From positions 496,001 through 560,000 of the forward strand of contig NZ_QPKJ02000005.1 of NCBI RefSeq assembly GCF_003344625.1: a DNA stretch of 64,000 bases, written 5' to 3'. A program made the position numbers and the translations under genes. Each line of letters opens with the position of its first letter. Positions within the stretch are counted from its first letter, which is position 1. Below the pieces are notes generated by a model. The model made no database searches. It was not told the origin of the DNA and was given only the letters and a program-made list of their open reading frames with translations. Positions 56,673-64,000 of this stretch are shown in pieces. This DNA is from Solirubrobacter deserti. GTDB taxonomy: Bacteria; Actinomycetota; Thermoleophilia; Solirubrobacterales; Solirubrobacteraceae.

Positions 56673-58148
56673 ATGACCGTTGCGCTGCGTGAAGTCGCGA
56701 AGTCGTTCGGCTCCACGCAGGCGCTGCGCGGGGTGAGCCTGGAGCCGGCGGCGGGCGAGGTGCTCGCCGTCGTCGGCGCCAACGGGGCGGGCAAGTCGAC
56801 GCTGAACAAGATCCTGTCGGGCGCGCTCGCGCCCGACACGGGCGAAGTGCTCGTCGACGGTGAGCCCACCCGCTTCCACTCGCCGCTCGACGCCCGCCGC
56901 GCGGGTGTGGAGACCGTGCACCAACACGCATCGGAGTGGACGATCCCCGGACTGAGCACCGCCGAGAACCTCACGCTGGACCGGCTCGCGAGCGGGGAGG
57001 ACGGCGCGTGGGCCTCGCCGCGCCGACTGCTGCCGCGCGCCCGCGCGGTGGCCGAGGGCCTCGGCCTGCACCTGAGCGACGCCACGCTACTCGACGACGT
57101 CACACGGCTGGGCGTCTCCGAACGCCAGCTGATCGCGGTCGCGCGCTCGCTCGCCCAGCAACCGCGCCTGCTGATCCTCGACGAGCCGACGTCCGCGCTC
57201 TCCACCGCCGAGGCCGAGCGGCTGTTCGACGTCGTCCGCAAGCTCCGTGAGCAGGGCGTCGCGATCCTGTACGTCTCGCACCGGCTCGGCGAGGTCGACG
57301 CGCTGGCCGACCGGGTCGCGGTGATGCGCGACGGCCAGCTGGTGGCGACGTTCGCCAAGCCCTTCACGCGCGAGGACGTCGTGAACGCGATGCTCGGCGA
57401 GCTGGCCGAGGAGATCCAGCGGCCCTCCGGGCACGTCGCCGGCGAGGCGATCGTCCGGATCGAGGGTGCGCGGCTGTTCGCGCACAGCGAGCCGTTCGAC
57501 CTGGACCTCAAAGAGGGCGAGGTGCTCGGCCTCACCGGGCTGATCGGCGCCGGCAAGTCCGAGCTGCTGGGCGCGCTGTTCGGCCTGAGCCCGCTGCCCG
57601 AGGGCACGATCACGCTCGACGGCCGGCCGATCCGCCCGCAGCACCCCGCCGAGGCGATCGGCCACGGGGTGCACCTCGTGCCCGAAGACCGCGCCGCGCA
57701 GGCGCTGATCCCGGGCTGGAGCGTACGCGGCAACGCGACGCTCGCGCTCGTCCGGCGCTTCTTCACGCAGGCCGGCAACGAGCGCCGCCGCGTGATCGAC
57801 CTCATCCGCGACCTGCGCGTGCGTACGGCCGGCCCGGAGGCGCCGATCGAGTCGCTGTCGGGCGGCAACCAGCAGAAGGTCGTCGTCGGCCGCTGGCTGC
57901 TCAAGCCCGCGCGGGTGCTGGCCCTCGACGAGCCGTTCCGCGGTGTCGACCTCGGCGCCCGCCGCGACATCGCGGCCAAGGTGCGCGAGCTGTCGGCGGG
58001 CGCGGCGATCGTCGTCGCCAGCGCGGACGTCGACGAGGTGCTCGAGGTGGCCGATCGTATCGTGGTCCTCTCGCACGGCTCGGTCGTGCAGGACGTGCTC
58101 GCGGCCGACGCGAGCCGTGAGGCCCTGACGTTGGCGATGAACGCATGA
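56673..58148 (+). CDS. Sugar ABC transporter ATP-binding protein, two-domain (RbsA-like)
   Basis: A 491-residue double ATPase. Domain 1: Walker A GANGAGKS (about 35-42), signature-like LGVSERQLIAVARSL, Walker B LLILDEPTSAL. Domain 2: GLIGAGKSELL, SLSGGNQQKVVVGRWL, VLALDEPFRGVD. This layout is that of carbohydrate uptake (CUT2) importers. It starts right after the stop of the binding-protein gene and overlaps the permease gene by ATGA. Confidence 0.95.
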   Translation: MTVALREVAKSFGSTQALRGVSLEPAAGEVLAVVGANGAGKSTLNKILSGALAPDTGEVLVDGEPTRFHSPLDARRAGVETVHQHASEWTIPGLSTAENLTLDRLASGEDGAWASPRRLLPRARAVAEGLGLHLSDATLLDDVTRLGVSERQLIAVARSLAQQPRLLILDEPTSALSTAEAERLFDVVRKLREQGVAILYVSHRLGEVDALADRVAVMRDGQLVATFAKPFTREDVVNAMLGELAEEIQRPSGHVAGEAIVRIEGARLFAHSEPFDLDLKEGEVLGLTGLIGAGKSELLGALFGLSPLPEGTITLDGRPIRPQHPAEAIGHGVHLVPEDRAAQALIPGWSVRGNATLALVRRFFTQAGNERRRVIDLIRDLRVRTAGPEAPIESLSGGNQQKVVVGRWLLKPARVLALDEPFRGVDLGARRDIAAKVRELSAGAAIVVASADVDEVLEVADRIVVLSHGSVVQDVLAADASREALTLAMNA

Positions 58149-59167
58149 GCACCCAAGAGCAGCCCGCGCGACCGATCGAGGTCGGCGCCGCCCCCGGCGT
58201 CGAGCGACTCATCTTGCGTTATGGGCTGCTGGCCTTGTTTGCCGGTGTGACGGTCTATTTCGCGGTGACAGAACCTTCGTTCCGCTCGTTCAACAACATC
58301 GTTTCCATCCTCCAGTCCATCTCGATCGTCGGGATCATCGGGCTGGGCGTGACGATCTCGATGGTGGTCGGCGGCTTCGACCTCTCGATCGGCGCCAACG
58401 CCGGCTTCACCGTGATGCTGTGCGCGATCTGCCTGGTGATGTTCGCGTGGCCGACGATCGCCGTCGTGCCCGTCGCGCTGCTCGGCGGCCTGCTGATCGG
58501 CGCGCTCAACGGCGCGCTGATCGTGCGGCTGCGAGTGCCCGACCTGCTGGCCACGCTCGGCATGCTGTTCGTGCTCCAGGGCGTGCAACTGCTGCCGTCC
58601 GAGGGCCAGTCGATCTCGACCGGCCTCGTCCTGGACGGCACCGAGTACACCGGCGTCTTCACCGACGCCTTCCTGTACCTGGGCCGCGGGCGCCTGTTCG
58701 GCGAGATCCCGTTCCCGATCATCATCTTCGCCGTCGTGGCGATCGTGCTCTGGGTCGTGATGGAGCGCACGCGCTGGGGCCGGCAGTTCTACGCCGTCGG
58801 CGGCAACCTCGAGGCCGCACGGCTGGCGGGCATCCGGGTCGACCGGGTGCGGATGATCGCCTACATCATCAGCGGCGTGCTGGCCTCGCTCGGCGGCATC
58901 ATCCTCGCCGCGCGGATCGGCGAGGGCGACGTCGGCGCGGGCAGCCCGTTCCTGCTCGACGCGGTCGCCGCGGCCCTTGTCGGGTATGCCGTCCTCGCGG
59001 TCAACCGCCCGAACATCCTCGGCACCACGATCGGGGCAGTGTTCCTCGGGATCATGCTCAACGGGCTCACGATCAAGAACTTCCCGTACTACACGCAGGA
59101 CTTCGTCAAGGGGGTCGTCCTCATGGTCGCGCTGCTGCTCACCTTCGGCGTCAGGAAGCTGCGGTGA
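58145..59167 (+). CDS. Sugar ABC transporter permease (RbsC-like)
   Basis: A 340-residue permease with about nine to ten helices. The CUT2 signatures are ITISMVVGGFDLSIGANAGF (near-exact family block), VPDLLATLGMLFVLQGV, and GRQFYAVGGNLEAARLAGI. It forms the channel (as homodimer) with the ATPase and binding protein upstream. Its TGA overlaps the GTG start of mtnK. Confidence 0.95.
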   Translation: MSTQEQPARPIEVGAAPGVERLILRYGLLALFAGVTVYFAVTEPSFRSFNNIVSILQSISIVGIIGLGVTISMVVGGFDLSIGANAGFTVMLCAICLVMFAWPTIAVVPVALLGGLLIGALNGALIVRLRVPDLLATLGMLFVLQGVQLLPSEGQSISTGLVLDGTEYTGVFTDAFLYLGRGRLFGEIPFPIIIFAVVAIVLWVVMERTRWGRQFYAVGGNLEAARLAGIRVDRVRMIAYIISGVLASLGGIILAARIGEGDVGAGSPFLLDAVAAALVGYAVLAVNRPNILGTTIGAVFLGIMLNGLTIKNFPYYTQDFVKGVVLMVALLLTFGVRKLR

Positions 59168-60387
59168 GCGGGGGGGTCTCGGGGGGGCGGCAGCCCCACC
59201 GGTCGACTACGTACGAGCTGCTCGAGCCGGAGAAGGTCGCGGCGTACATCGACGCGCGCCCCGAGCTGGCGGACCGCGTCGACACGTCGAGCCTCGACGT
59301 CACCGAGGTCGGTGACGGCAACCTCAACCTCGTCTTCGTCTGCCAGGACGGCGGCGGCCGCGGGATCGTGCTCAAGCAGGCGCTGCCGTACGTGCGCCTG
59401 GTCGGTCCGTCGTGGCCGTTCACGCCCGAGCGCGCCGTCGCCGAGGCGCGCGCCTACGCGGTGCACGGGCGCTTCGCGGCCGAGTACCTGCCCGCCTTCT
59501 ACGGCTTCGACGCCGAGCGCTACATCCTCGCGATGGAGGACCTGACCGACCACCGCGTGTGGCGCGGCGCGCTGACCGACGGTGAGCGTCACGACAGCGC
59601 GGCGGGCGACGTCGGCCGCTACGTCGCGCGGGTCGCGTTCCACACGTCGCTGTTCGGGGTCGAGGCCAAGGAGCTCAAGTGGCTCACGGCCGCTGCGATC
59701 AACCCGGACCTGTGCGAGATCACCGAGGATCTCGTGCTCACCGAGCCGTTCAGCGGCGCCGACCGCAACTGGTTCCAGGACGAGCTCGCGGACGCGGCCG
59801 CCTCGTTGCAGACGCCCGAGCTCAAGGCCGCCGCGGGCGAGCTCAAGTACGCGTTCATGACCCGCGCCGAGGCGCTGCTGCACGGCGACCTCCACACCGG
59901 CTCCGTGATGGTCAAGGACGGGTCCACGCGCGCCTTCGACTCCGAGTTCGCGTTCTACGGGCCGATCGCGTTCGACCTCGCGCTGCCGTGGTCGAATTTC
60001 ATCGTCACGATGGCGCGCGACGCGGTGCTCGGCCGCGAGGAGCACGGCGCCTGGGCGGCGACGCTGTTCGAGCAGCTGTGGGACGCGTTCGAGGCGGAGT
60101 TCCGCGCGCTGTGGCCGGGGGTCGTCGACCCGCGCGTGTTCAACGAGCCGTTCCTGGAGCGCTGGCTGGCGCAGACGCAGCGCGACGCGGCGGCGTTCGC
60201 GGCCACCGAGGCCGCGCGCCGGATCGTCGGGCTCGCGCACGTGCCGGACCTCGAGACGTTGGATGTCGAGCCGCGCGCGGTCGCCGGGCGCGCCGTGATC
60301 GAGACGGTCAAGCGGCTCCTGCTGGATCGGCCGGAGACGGCCGGGGAAGTGAGCGCCATCGCGCGCGAGGAGGTGGCACGAGGATGA
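59164..60387 (+). CDS. mtnK: 5-methylthioribose kinase
   Basis: A 407-residue MtnK-type kinase, phosphorylating 5-methylthioribose (or a close analogue such as 5-deoxyribose) at C1. Conserved: YELLEPEKVAAYIDARPEL, VGDGNLNLVFVC, catalytic HGDLHTGSVMV and FDSEFAFYGPIAFDLALPW. GTG 59164 overlaps the permease stop; this adds a Gly/Ser N-terminus of about 15 residues coded by two runs of seven G (59170-59176, 59181-59187) before the family sequence begins. No other start codon exists there. mtnA follows, overlapping. Confidence 0.92.
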   Translation: MSGGVSGGRQPHRSTTYELLEPEKVAAYIDARPELADRVDTSSLDVTEVGDGNLNLVFVCQDGGGRGIVLKQALPYVRLVGPSWPFTPERAVAEARAYAVHGRFAAEYLPAFYGFDAERYILAMEDLTDHRVWRGALTDGERHDSAAGDVGRYVARVAFHTSLFGVEAKELKWLTAAAINPDLCEITEDLVLTEPFSGADRNWFQDELADAAASLQTPELKAAAGELKYAFMTRAEALLHGDLHTGSVMVKDGSTRAFDSEFAFYGPIAFDLALPWSNFIVTMARDAVLGREEHGAWAATLFEQLWDAFEAEFRALWPGVVDPRVFNEPFLERWLAQTQRDAAAFAATEAARRIVGLAHVPDLETLDVEPRAVAGRAVIETVKRLLLDRPETAGEVSAIAREEVARG

Positions 60388-61340
60388 TGGCTGTGCGGAC
60401 CGCGGTGGGCTGGACCGGGGACGCGATCGAGATCATCGACCAGACGTTGTTGCCCGCGCAGGAGCGGGTGATCCGGCTCCAGACGGCAGACGAGGTGGTG
60501 GAGGCGATCCAGCGGCTGGCCGTGCGCGGGGCGCCGGCGATCGGCGTGACGGGCGCGCTCGGCGTGCTCCTGGCGGGGGACGACGACGCGGCGATCGAGC
60601 GGATCGCGTCCGCGCGGCCGACGGCGGTCAACCTGCGCTGGGCGGTGCAGCGCGTGCTCGCGGCGCCGGACCGCGAGGCCGAGGCGCTCGCGATCCTGCA
60701 CGAGGACATCGCCGCCTGCGAAGCCATCGGCGAGTTCGGGCGTGCGGAGTTGTCGGACGCCTCGCGGATCCTCACGGTCTGCAACACGGGCCGGCTCGCG
60801 ACCGCGGGCTGGGGAACGGCGCTTGGCGTCGTCTACGCCAAGCAGCAGGCGGGCGAGCCCGTGGAGGTGTTCGCGTGCGAGACGCGCCCGCTGCTGCAGG
60901 GCGCGCGGCTGACCGCGTGGGAGCTCGACGACGCCGGCATCCCCGTGACCGTGCTCCCGGACGGCGCCGCGCCGGCGCTGCTGGCGAGCGGGCAGATCGA
61001 CGCCGTGATCGTCGGCGCCGACCGGATCGCGGCCAACGGCGACACCGCGAACAAGATCGGGACGTACGCGCTCGCGATCGCGGCGCGCCACCACGAGGTG
61101 CCGTTCTACGTTGCCGCGCCGCGCTCCACCCTGGATCCCGCGACGCCGCACGGCGCCGTGATCGAGATCGAGGAGCGCGACGGGTCCGAGGTCCGCTCGA
61201 TCGCCGGGTTGCAAGAGAGCACGCGCGTGTGGAATCCCGCCTTCGACGTGACGCCGTCCTCATTGATCACCGGCCTGATCACCGACGCGGGCGTGCTCCG
61301 CGCGCCGTTCGGCCCGGCGATCGCGGGGGTCGTGGCGTGA
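60384..61340 (+). CDS. mtnA: Methylthioribose-1-phosphate isomerase (MtnA)
   Basis: A 318-residue isomerase of the MtnA/eIF2B-like family, turning an aldose-1-phosphate into the ketose (5-methylthioribulose-1-phosphate). RLAVRGAPAIGVTGALG is the N-terminal signature. The catalytic Cys is in TVCNTGRLATAGWGTALGVV and Asp in VIVGADRIAANGDTANKIG. The family Cys and Asp both match, so it is not an eIF2B-type regulator. ATG 60384 overlaps the mtnK stop; the zinc dehydrogenase follows by GTGA. Confidence 0.93.
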   Translation: MMAVRTAVGWTGDAIEIIDQTLLPAQERVIRLQTADEVVEAIQRLAVRGAPAIGVTGALGVLLAGDDDAAIERIASARPTAVNLRWAVQRVLAAPDREAEALAILHEDIAACEAIGEFGRAELSDASRILTVCNTGRLATAGWGTALGVVYAKQQAGEPVEVFACETRPLLQGARLTAWELDDAGIPVTVLPDGAAPALLASGQIDAVIVGADRIAANGDTANKIGTYALAIAARHHEVPFYVAAPRSTLDPATPHGAVIEIEERDGSEVRSIAGLQESTRVWNPAFDVTPSSLITGLITDAGVLRAPFGPAIAGVVA

Positions 61341-62320
61341 GGGCGGCCGTCTACTACGGGCAGGGCGAGGTGCGGCTCGAGGAGCGCGAGGTGCCGCGGC
61401 CCGGACCGGGCGAGGTGCTCGTCGCGATGCGCGCGTGCGGCATCTGCGGCTCAGACCTCATGCAGTGGTACCAGGACCCGCGCGCGCCGCTCGTGCTCGG
61501 CCACGAGCCCGTCGGCGTGGTGGTCGACGCGCGGGGCGAGGAGCTGCCGCAGCCGGGCACGCGCGTGTTCGTGCACCACCACGTGCCGTGCGGCGAGTGC
61601 GAGTTCTGCCGCCGCGGGCACGAGACGCTGTGCGACACGTTCAAGGCGACGCGGATCGAGCCCGGCGGGTTCAGCGAGCTGATCCTCGTGCCGGCGCTGA
61701 ACGCGTCCCTCGATCTGCTGCCGCTGCCGGACCATGTCTCAGACGAGGCGGCGACGCTGATCGAGCCGCTCGCCTGCTGCGTGCGCGGGCTGGACCGAGC
61801 GCGGGTCGACTCGGACACCCGGCTGCTCGTGGTCGGCGGCGGGCAGATGGGTCTGCTGATCGCCCAGGCGGCGCTCGCGCGTGGCGCGGAGGTGACGGTG
61901 GCCGAGCCGCGCGAGGACCGGCGCGCGCTGGCCACCGAGTTGGGCGCGCACGGCGTGGAGCCGGTGCACGGGGCGGTCGGCTCGCCCACGGTCGTCATGC
62001 TGGCGACGGGCGCCGCGGCCGCGTGGGAGCTGGCGGTGGCGAGCGCTGACCGCGGCGGGATCATCCAGCTGTTCGCGCCCAGCGGCCCTGGGGAGCGGCG
62101 TGACTTCGGCGTCGACGACCTCTTCTTCCGCGAGCTGGAGATCCAGGCGTCCTACTCGGCCGGGCCGCGCGACACGCGGGCCGCGCTGCAGCTGATCGCC
62201 GACGGCAAGATCTCCGCCGACAAGCTGATCACGCACCGGTTCCCGCTGGAGGAGACCGAGGCGGCGCTGGCCGCGGCGCGCAGCCGCGAGGGCATCAAGG
62301 TCGTCGTGACCGCCGCATGA
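61337..62320 (+). CDS. Zinc-dependent medium-chain dehydrogenase (first of two)
   Basis: A 327-residue MDR-family dehydrogenase. Catalytic zinc ligands: Cys in ACGICGSDLMQW, His-Glu in LGHEPVGVV, Glu in LIEPLACCVRG. The structural zinc lobe is CGECEFCRRGHETLC. NAD(P) site VVGGGQMGLL. It oxidises a secondary alcohol or polyol, of the sorbitol or threonine dehydrogenase type. GTG 61337 overlaps the mtnA stop and its stop overlaps the next ATG, so it is a coupled part of the mtnK-mtnA operon, acting presumably after isomerisation or on a derived alcohol. Confidence 0.92.
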   Translation: MRAAVYYGQGEVRLEEREVPRPGPGEVLVAMRACGICGSDLMQWYQDPRAPLVLGHEPVGVVVDARGEELPQPGTRVFVHHHVPCGECEFCRRGHETLCDTFKATRIEPGGFSELILVPALNASLDLLPLPDHVSDEAATLIEPLACCVRGLDRARVDSDTRLLVVGGGQMGLLIAQAALARGAEVTVAEPREDRRALATELGAHGVEPVHGAVGSPTVVMLATGAAAAWELAVASADRGGIIQLFAPSGPGERRDFGVDDLFFRELEIQASYSAGPRDTRAALQLIADGKISADKLITHRFPLEETEAALAAARSREGIKVVVTAA

Positions 62321-63318
62321 GGGCCGCGCTGGTCCATGCGCCGGGCGACCTGCGCGTCGAGGAGGTCGCCGATCCCGTCGCGGGTCCGGGCGAGGCGGTG
62401 CTGCAAGTCGGCGCGGCGGCGTCCTGCCACACCGACGTCAAGTCGCTGCTGCGCGGGCATCCGTCGCTGGGCCCGTTCCCGGCGCGGCTCGGCCACGAGT
62501 TCGCGGGCACGATCGAGGCCGTCGGCGAAGGCGTCGACACGGTGCAGGTCGGCGACGTCGTCTTCTGCGGCAACTCCGCCCCGTGCGGCGAGTGCCGCCA
62601 GTGCCGGCGCGGACGCGAGTCGCTGTGCGAGGACCTGCTGTACGTGCTCGGCGGGTTCGCGGAGAAGGTGCTGCTGCCGGCGCGGCTGGTCGCGAAGAAC
62701 CTGCACCCGATCCCGGACGGCGTGCCGCTCGCGCTGGCGCCGATCGCCGAGCCGCTGGCCTGCGCGGTCCACGCGCTGGACGTCGTCGAGGTGCCCGAGC
62801 GGGTCACGATCCTCGGCGGCGGCTCGCTCGGCCTGATGCTGTGCGCGCTGGCGGCGAGCGCGGGCGCCAGGCCGACGGTGCTCGACCCGCACCCGGAACG
62901 GCTGGAGCTGGCCACGCGCTTCGGCGCCGCCAAGACCGTGATCGCCACGCGCGGGCCGCAGGACATCGAGCAGGGCGGCGACGCCGACCTCGTGCTGGAG
63001 GCCGTCGGGCGCCCCGAGGCGTGGGAGCTCGCCGTTGCGATGGCCGCGCCCGGCGGCACGGTGAACCTGTTCGGCGGCTGCGCGCGCGGCACGACGTTCA
63101 CCGTCCCCACCGCGCGCGTGCACTACGAGGAGGTCACGCTGCTGGGCACTTACCACCACGCGCCCCGCTACCTCGCGCGGGCGCTGGAAGTGCTGGCCGC
63201 GGGCGAGTACCCGTGGGCCGACCTGGTGGGCCCGGAGATCACCCTCGACCAGCTGCCCGACGCGCTCGCCGGCCGCCTGCACGACCCGCAGCCCGCCAAG
63301 TACAGCGTGCGCTTCTAG
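62317..63318 (+). CDS. Zinc-dependent medium-chain dehydrogenase (second of two)
   Basis: A 333-residue MDR-family enzyme, distantly related to the preceding one. Zinc ligands: Cys and His-Thr-Asp in ASCHTDVKSL, His-Glu in LGHEFAGTIEAVGEG, Glu in IAEPLACAVHALD. Structural zinc lobe CGECRQCRRGRESLC. NAD(P) site ILGGGSLGLMLCALA. The GGSLGL motif and a following Asp (VLDPHPERLEL) favour NAD. It is the last gene of the importer-mtnK-mtnA operon, whose stop shares bases with the convergent gene. Confidence 0.92.
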   Translation: MRAALVHAPGDLRVEEVADPVAGPGEAVLQVGAAASCHTDVKSLLRGHPSLGPFPARLGHEFAGTIEAVGEGVDTVQVGDVVFCGNSAPCGECRQCRRGRESLCEDLLYVLGGFAEKVLLPARLVAKNLHPIPDGVPLALAPIAEPLACAVHALDVVEVPERVTILGGGSLGLMLCALAASAGARPTVLDPHPERLELATRFGAAKTVIATRGPQDIEQGGDADLVLEAVGRPEAWELAVAMAAPGGTVNLFGGCARGTTFTVPTARVHYEEVTLLGTYHHAPRYLARALEVLAAGEYPWADLVGPEITLDQLPDALAGRLHDPQPAKYSVRF

Positions 63319-64000
63319 CAGGGGGCCGGGGCGCCGCCCTCGGTGGTCTGGCCGTAGCCGAACGTCTGACGCAGCTGGGCGGGCGTGGCGAACGCCCAGT
63401 CGCGCCGCTCGAGCGCGCGCTTCTCGCGCGCCGTGAGCGCGACGACGAACGCGACCTGGCCGAGCGCCCCGTCGGCGCGGTGGACCTCGAAGCGCCGGCC
63501 GTCGATCAGCCGGTTGATGCCGTCGAGCACGCAGAGGTCGAGGAAGTCGCCCTGCGGAGCGGCGCGGACCGAGTGCGCGGTGCCGTCGAGCTCGAAGCTG
63601 ATCGTCGCCCGTTCGCCGCGCCAGCGCTCGCGCACGTTGCGCGGCTCGAACGCGCCGCGCGAGATCCGCGCCCATTCCGCGAACGCGCTCACGTAGACGT
63701 CGTTGCCCTCGAGGACGTCGCGCTCGATGTCGGAGAACCACACTCGTTCACGGTCGTACGCGAGCAGCTCGAGCTCGTCGTAGCGCGTCGCGACCTTGGC
63801 CGGCTCCTCCCACTCGCGCTCGTAGGCGGTCTCGATCCGCCGTGCGGCGCCCGCGGCGGGCTCGTCAGCGAAGAAGCCAGCCGCTGGTAGTCGCGCACGA
63901 ACGCCTCGACCGACCGCTGATCGACCGGCGCCTCGGTGGCCGCGTCCCCCGGCAGCGGCGGTGTCTCCTGCGCGTAGCTGCGCTCGACTTCGCGGAGGAC
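63315..64000 (-). CDS. Hypothetical protein, cut by the window end and apparently frameshifted
   Basis: No family recognised. On the minus strand, one frame from the window edge reads plausibly (VLREVERSYAQETPPLPGD, ending FVRDYQRLA), then near 63873-63882 it turns into Arg/Ser/Pro-rich text. Another frame becomes protein-like exactly there (GFFADEPAAGAARRIETAYE) and continues through YDELELLAYDRERVWFSDIE to the stop at 63315. A shift of one or two bases would join them. The only formal start of the second part is GTG 63743. It is either a sequencing error or a recent pseudogene. The end overlaps the dehydrogenase stop by 4 bp. Confidence 0.55.
   Translation of the reverse strand, partial: PPRSRAQLRAGDTAAAGGRGHRGAGRSAVGRGVRARLPAAGFFADEPAAGAARRIETAYEREWEEPAKVATRYDELELLAYDRERVWFSDIERDVLEGNDVYVSAFAEWARISRGAFEPRNVRERWRGERATISFELDGTAHSVRAAPQGDFLDLCVLDGINRLIDGRRFEVHRADGALGQVAFVVALTAREKRALERRDWAFATPAQLRQTFGYGQTTEGGAPAPC

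Noticed and set aside
60384..61340. Reading mtnA as an eIF2B-like regulatory subunit or ribose-1,5-bisphosphate isomerase
   Set aside because: The MtnA-type Cys (TVCNTGRLAT) and Asp (GADRIAANGD) are both present and mtnK is directly upstream, which fits the methylthioribose-type isomerase.
1..64000. tRNA, rRNA, CRISPR arrays, transposases, integrases, phage genes, attachment sites
   Set aside because: None was seen by reading. A tRNA scan was not possible, so a missed tRNA cannot be fully excluded, but there is little free space.

Overview
This is a 64 kb window of very GC-rich DNA (roughly 70% or more by eye). Genes are densely packed, stop and start codons often overlap (ATGA, GTGA, TTGA), and GTG and TTG starts are frequent. 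Actinobacterial families dominate: MMPL transporters, PspC-type histidine kinases, soluble and GAF-linked Ser/Thr kinases, two Ku proteins and a DyP peroxidase. Several hypothetical families look like those I associate with Thermoleophilia (Solirubrobacter or Conexibacter type). That class assignment is inference. I see no rRNA, tRNA, CRISPR array, phage or transposase, so this reads as ordinary chromosome with a few accessory islands.

Layout. 1-3.8 kb: a TetR regulator with two operator palindromes, a DrrAB-type ABC exporter, a YcaQ-like glycosylase and a DedA protein. 3.8-6.2 kb: an Hpt protein, a GAF-PAS histidine kinase with a pseudo-receiver tail, and a response regulator. 6.2-13.7 kb: fumarylacetoacetase, a GNAT protein, a secreted protein, DUF3307, a tandem-CHASE2 adenylate cyclase, and an ECF sigma factor with its partner. 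13.7-32.9 kb: two related lipid or redox blocks. The first is a five-gene DyP peroxidase operon that includes a cholesterol-oxidase-type alpha/beta hydrolase, divergent from an MMPL transporter and an SDR. The second is a paralogous MMPL transporter followed by membrane proteins, a GMC oxidoreductase and its central-domain protein. Between them lie an AAA/DUF234 ATPase in an AT-rich island, an alpha/beta hydrolase, a thiolase and a flavoprotein. 32.9-38.4 kb: a zinc-ribbon membrane protein, three Ser/Thr kinases and a secreted lipase. 38.4-45.9 kb: an NAD(P)-binding protein, an EamA transporter, a Crp-like regulator, two Ku proteins, a nitroreductase, an MFS transporter and a degenerate aldehyde dehydrogenase. 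45.9-55.5 kb: a PspC/LiaF-like stress operon, an unusual uracil-DNA glycosylase, housekeeping hydrolases, and a two-component system coupled to an Rrf2 regulator. 55.6-63.3 kb: a sugar ABC importer joined to mtnK, mtnA and two zinc dehydrogenases. The window ends in a gene that looks frameshifted.

Most notable. (1) The three modules of the large actinobacterial cholesterol-oxidase-like proteins (GMC domain, central domain, alpha/beta hydrolase) are separate genes here, split over two loci that each carry a closely similar MMPL transporter. (2) The methylthioribose-type salvage operon has an importer, kinase, isomerase and two dehydrogenases but no aldolase. (3) A perfect 26-bp repeat occurs three times, each time in the gap between two convergent genes. 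No stretch above about 140 bp lacks a gene.
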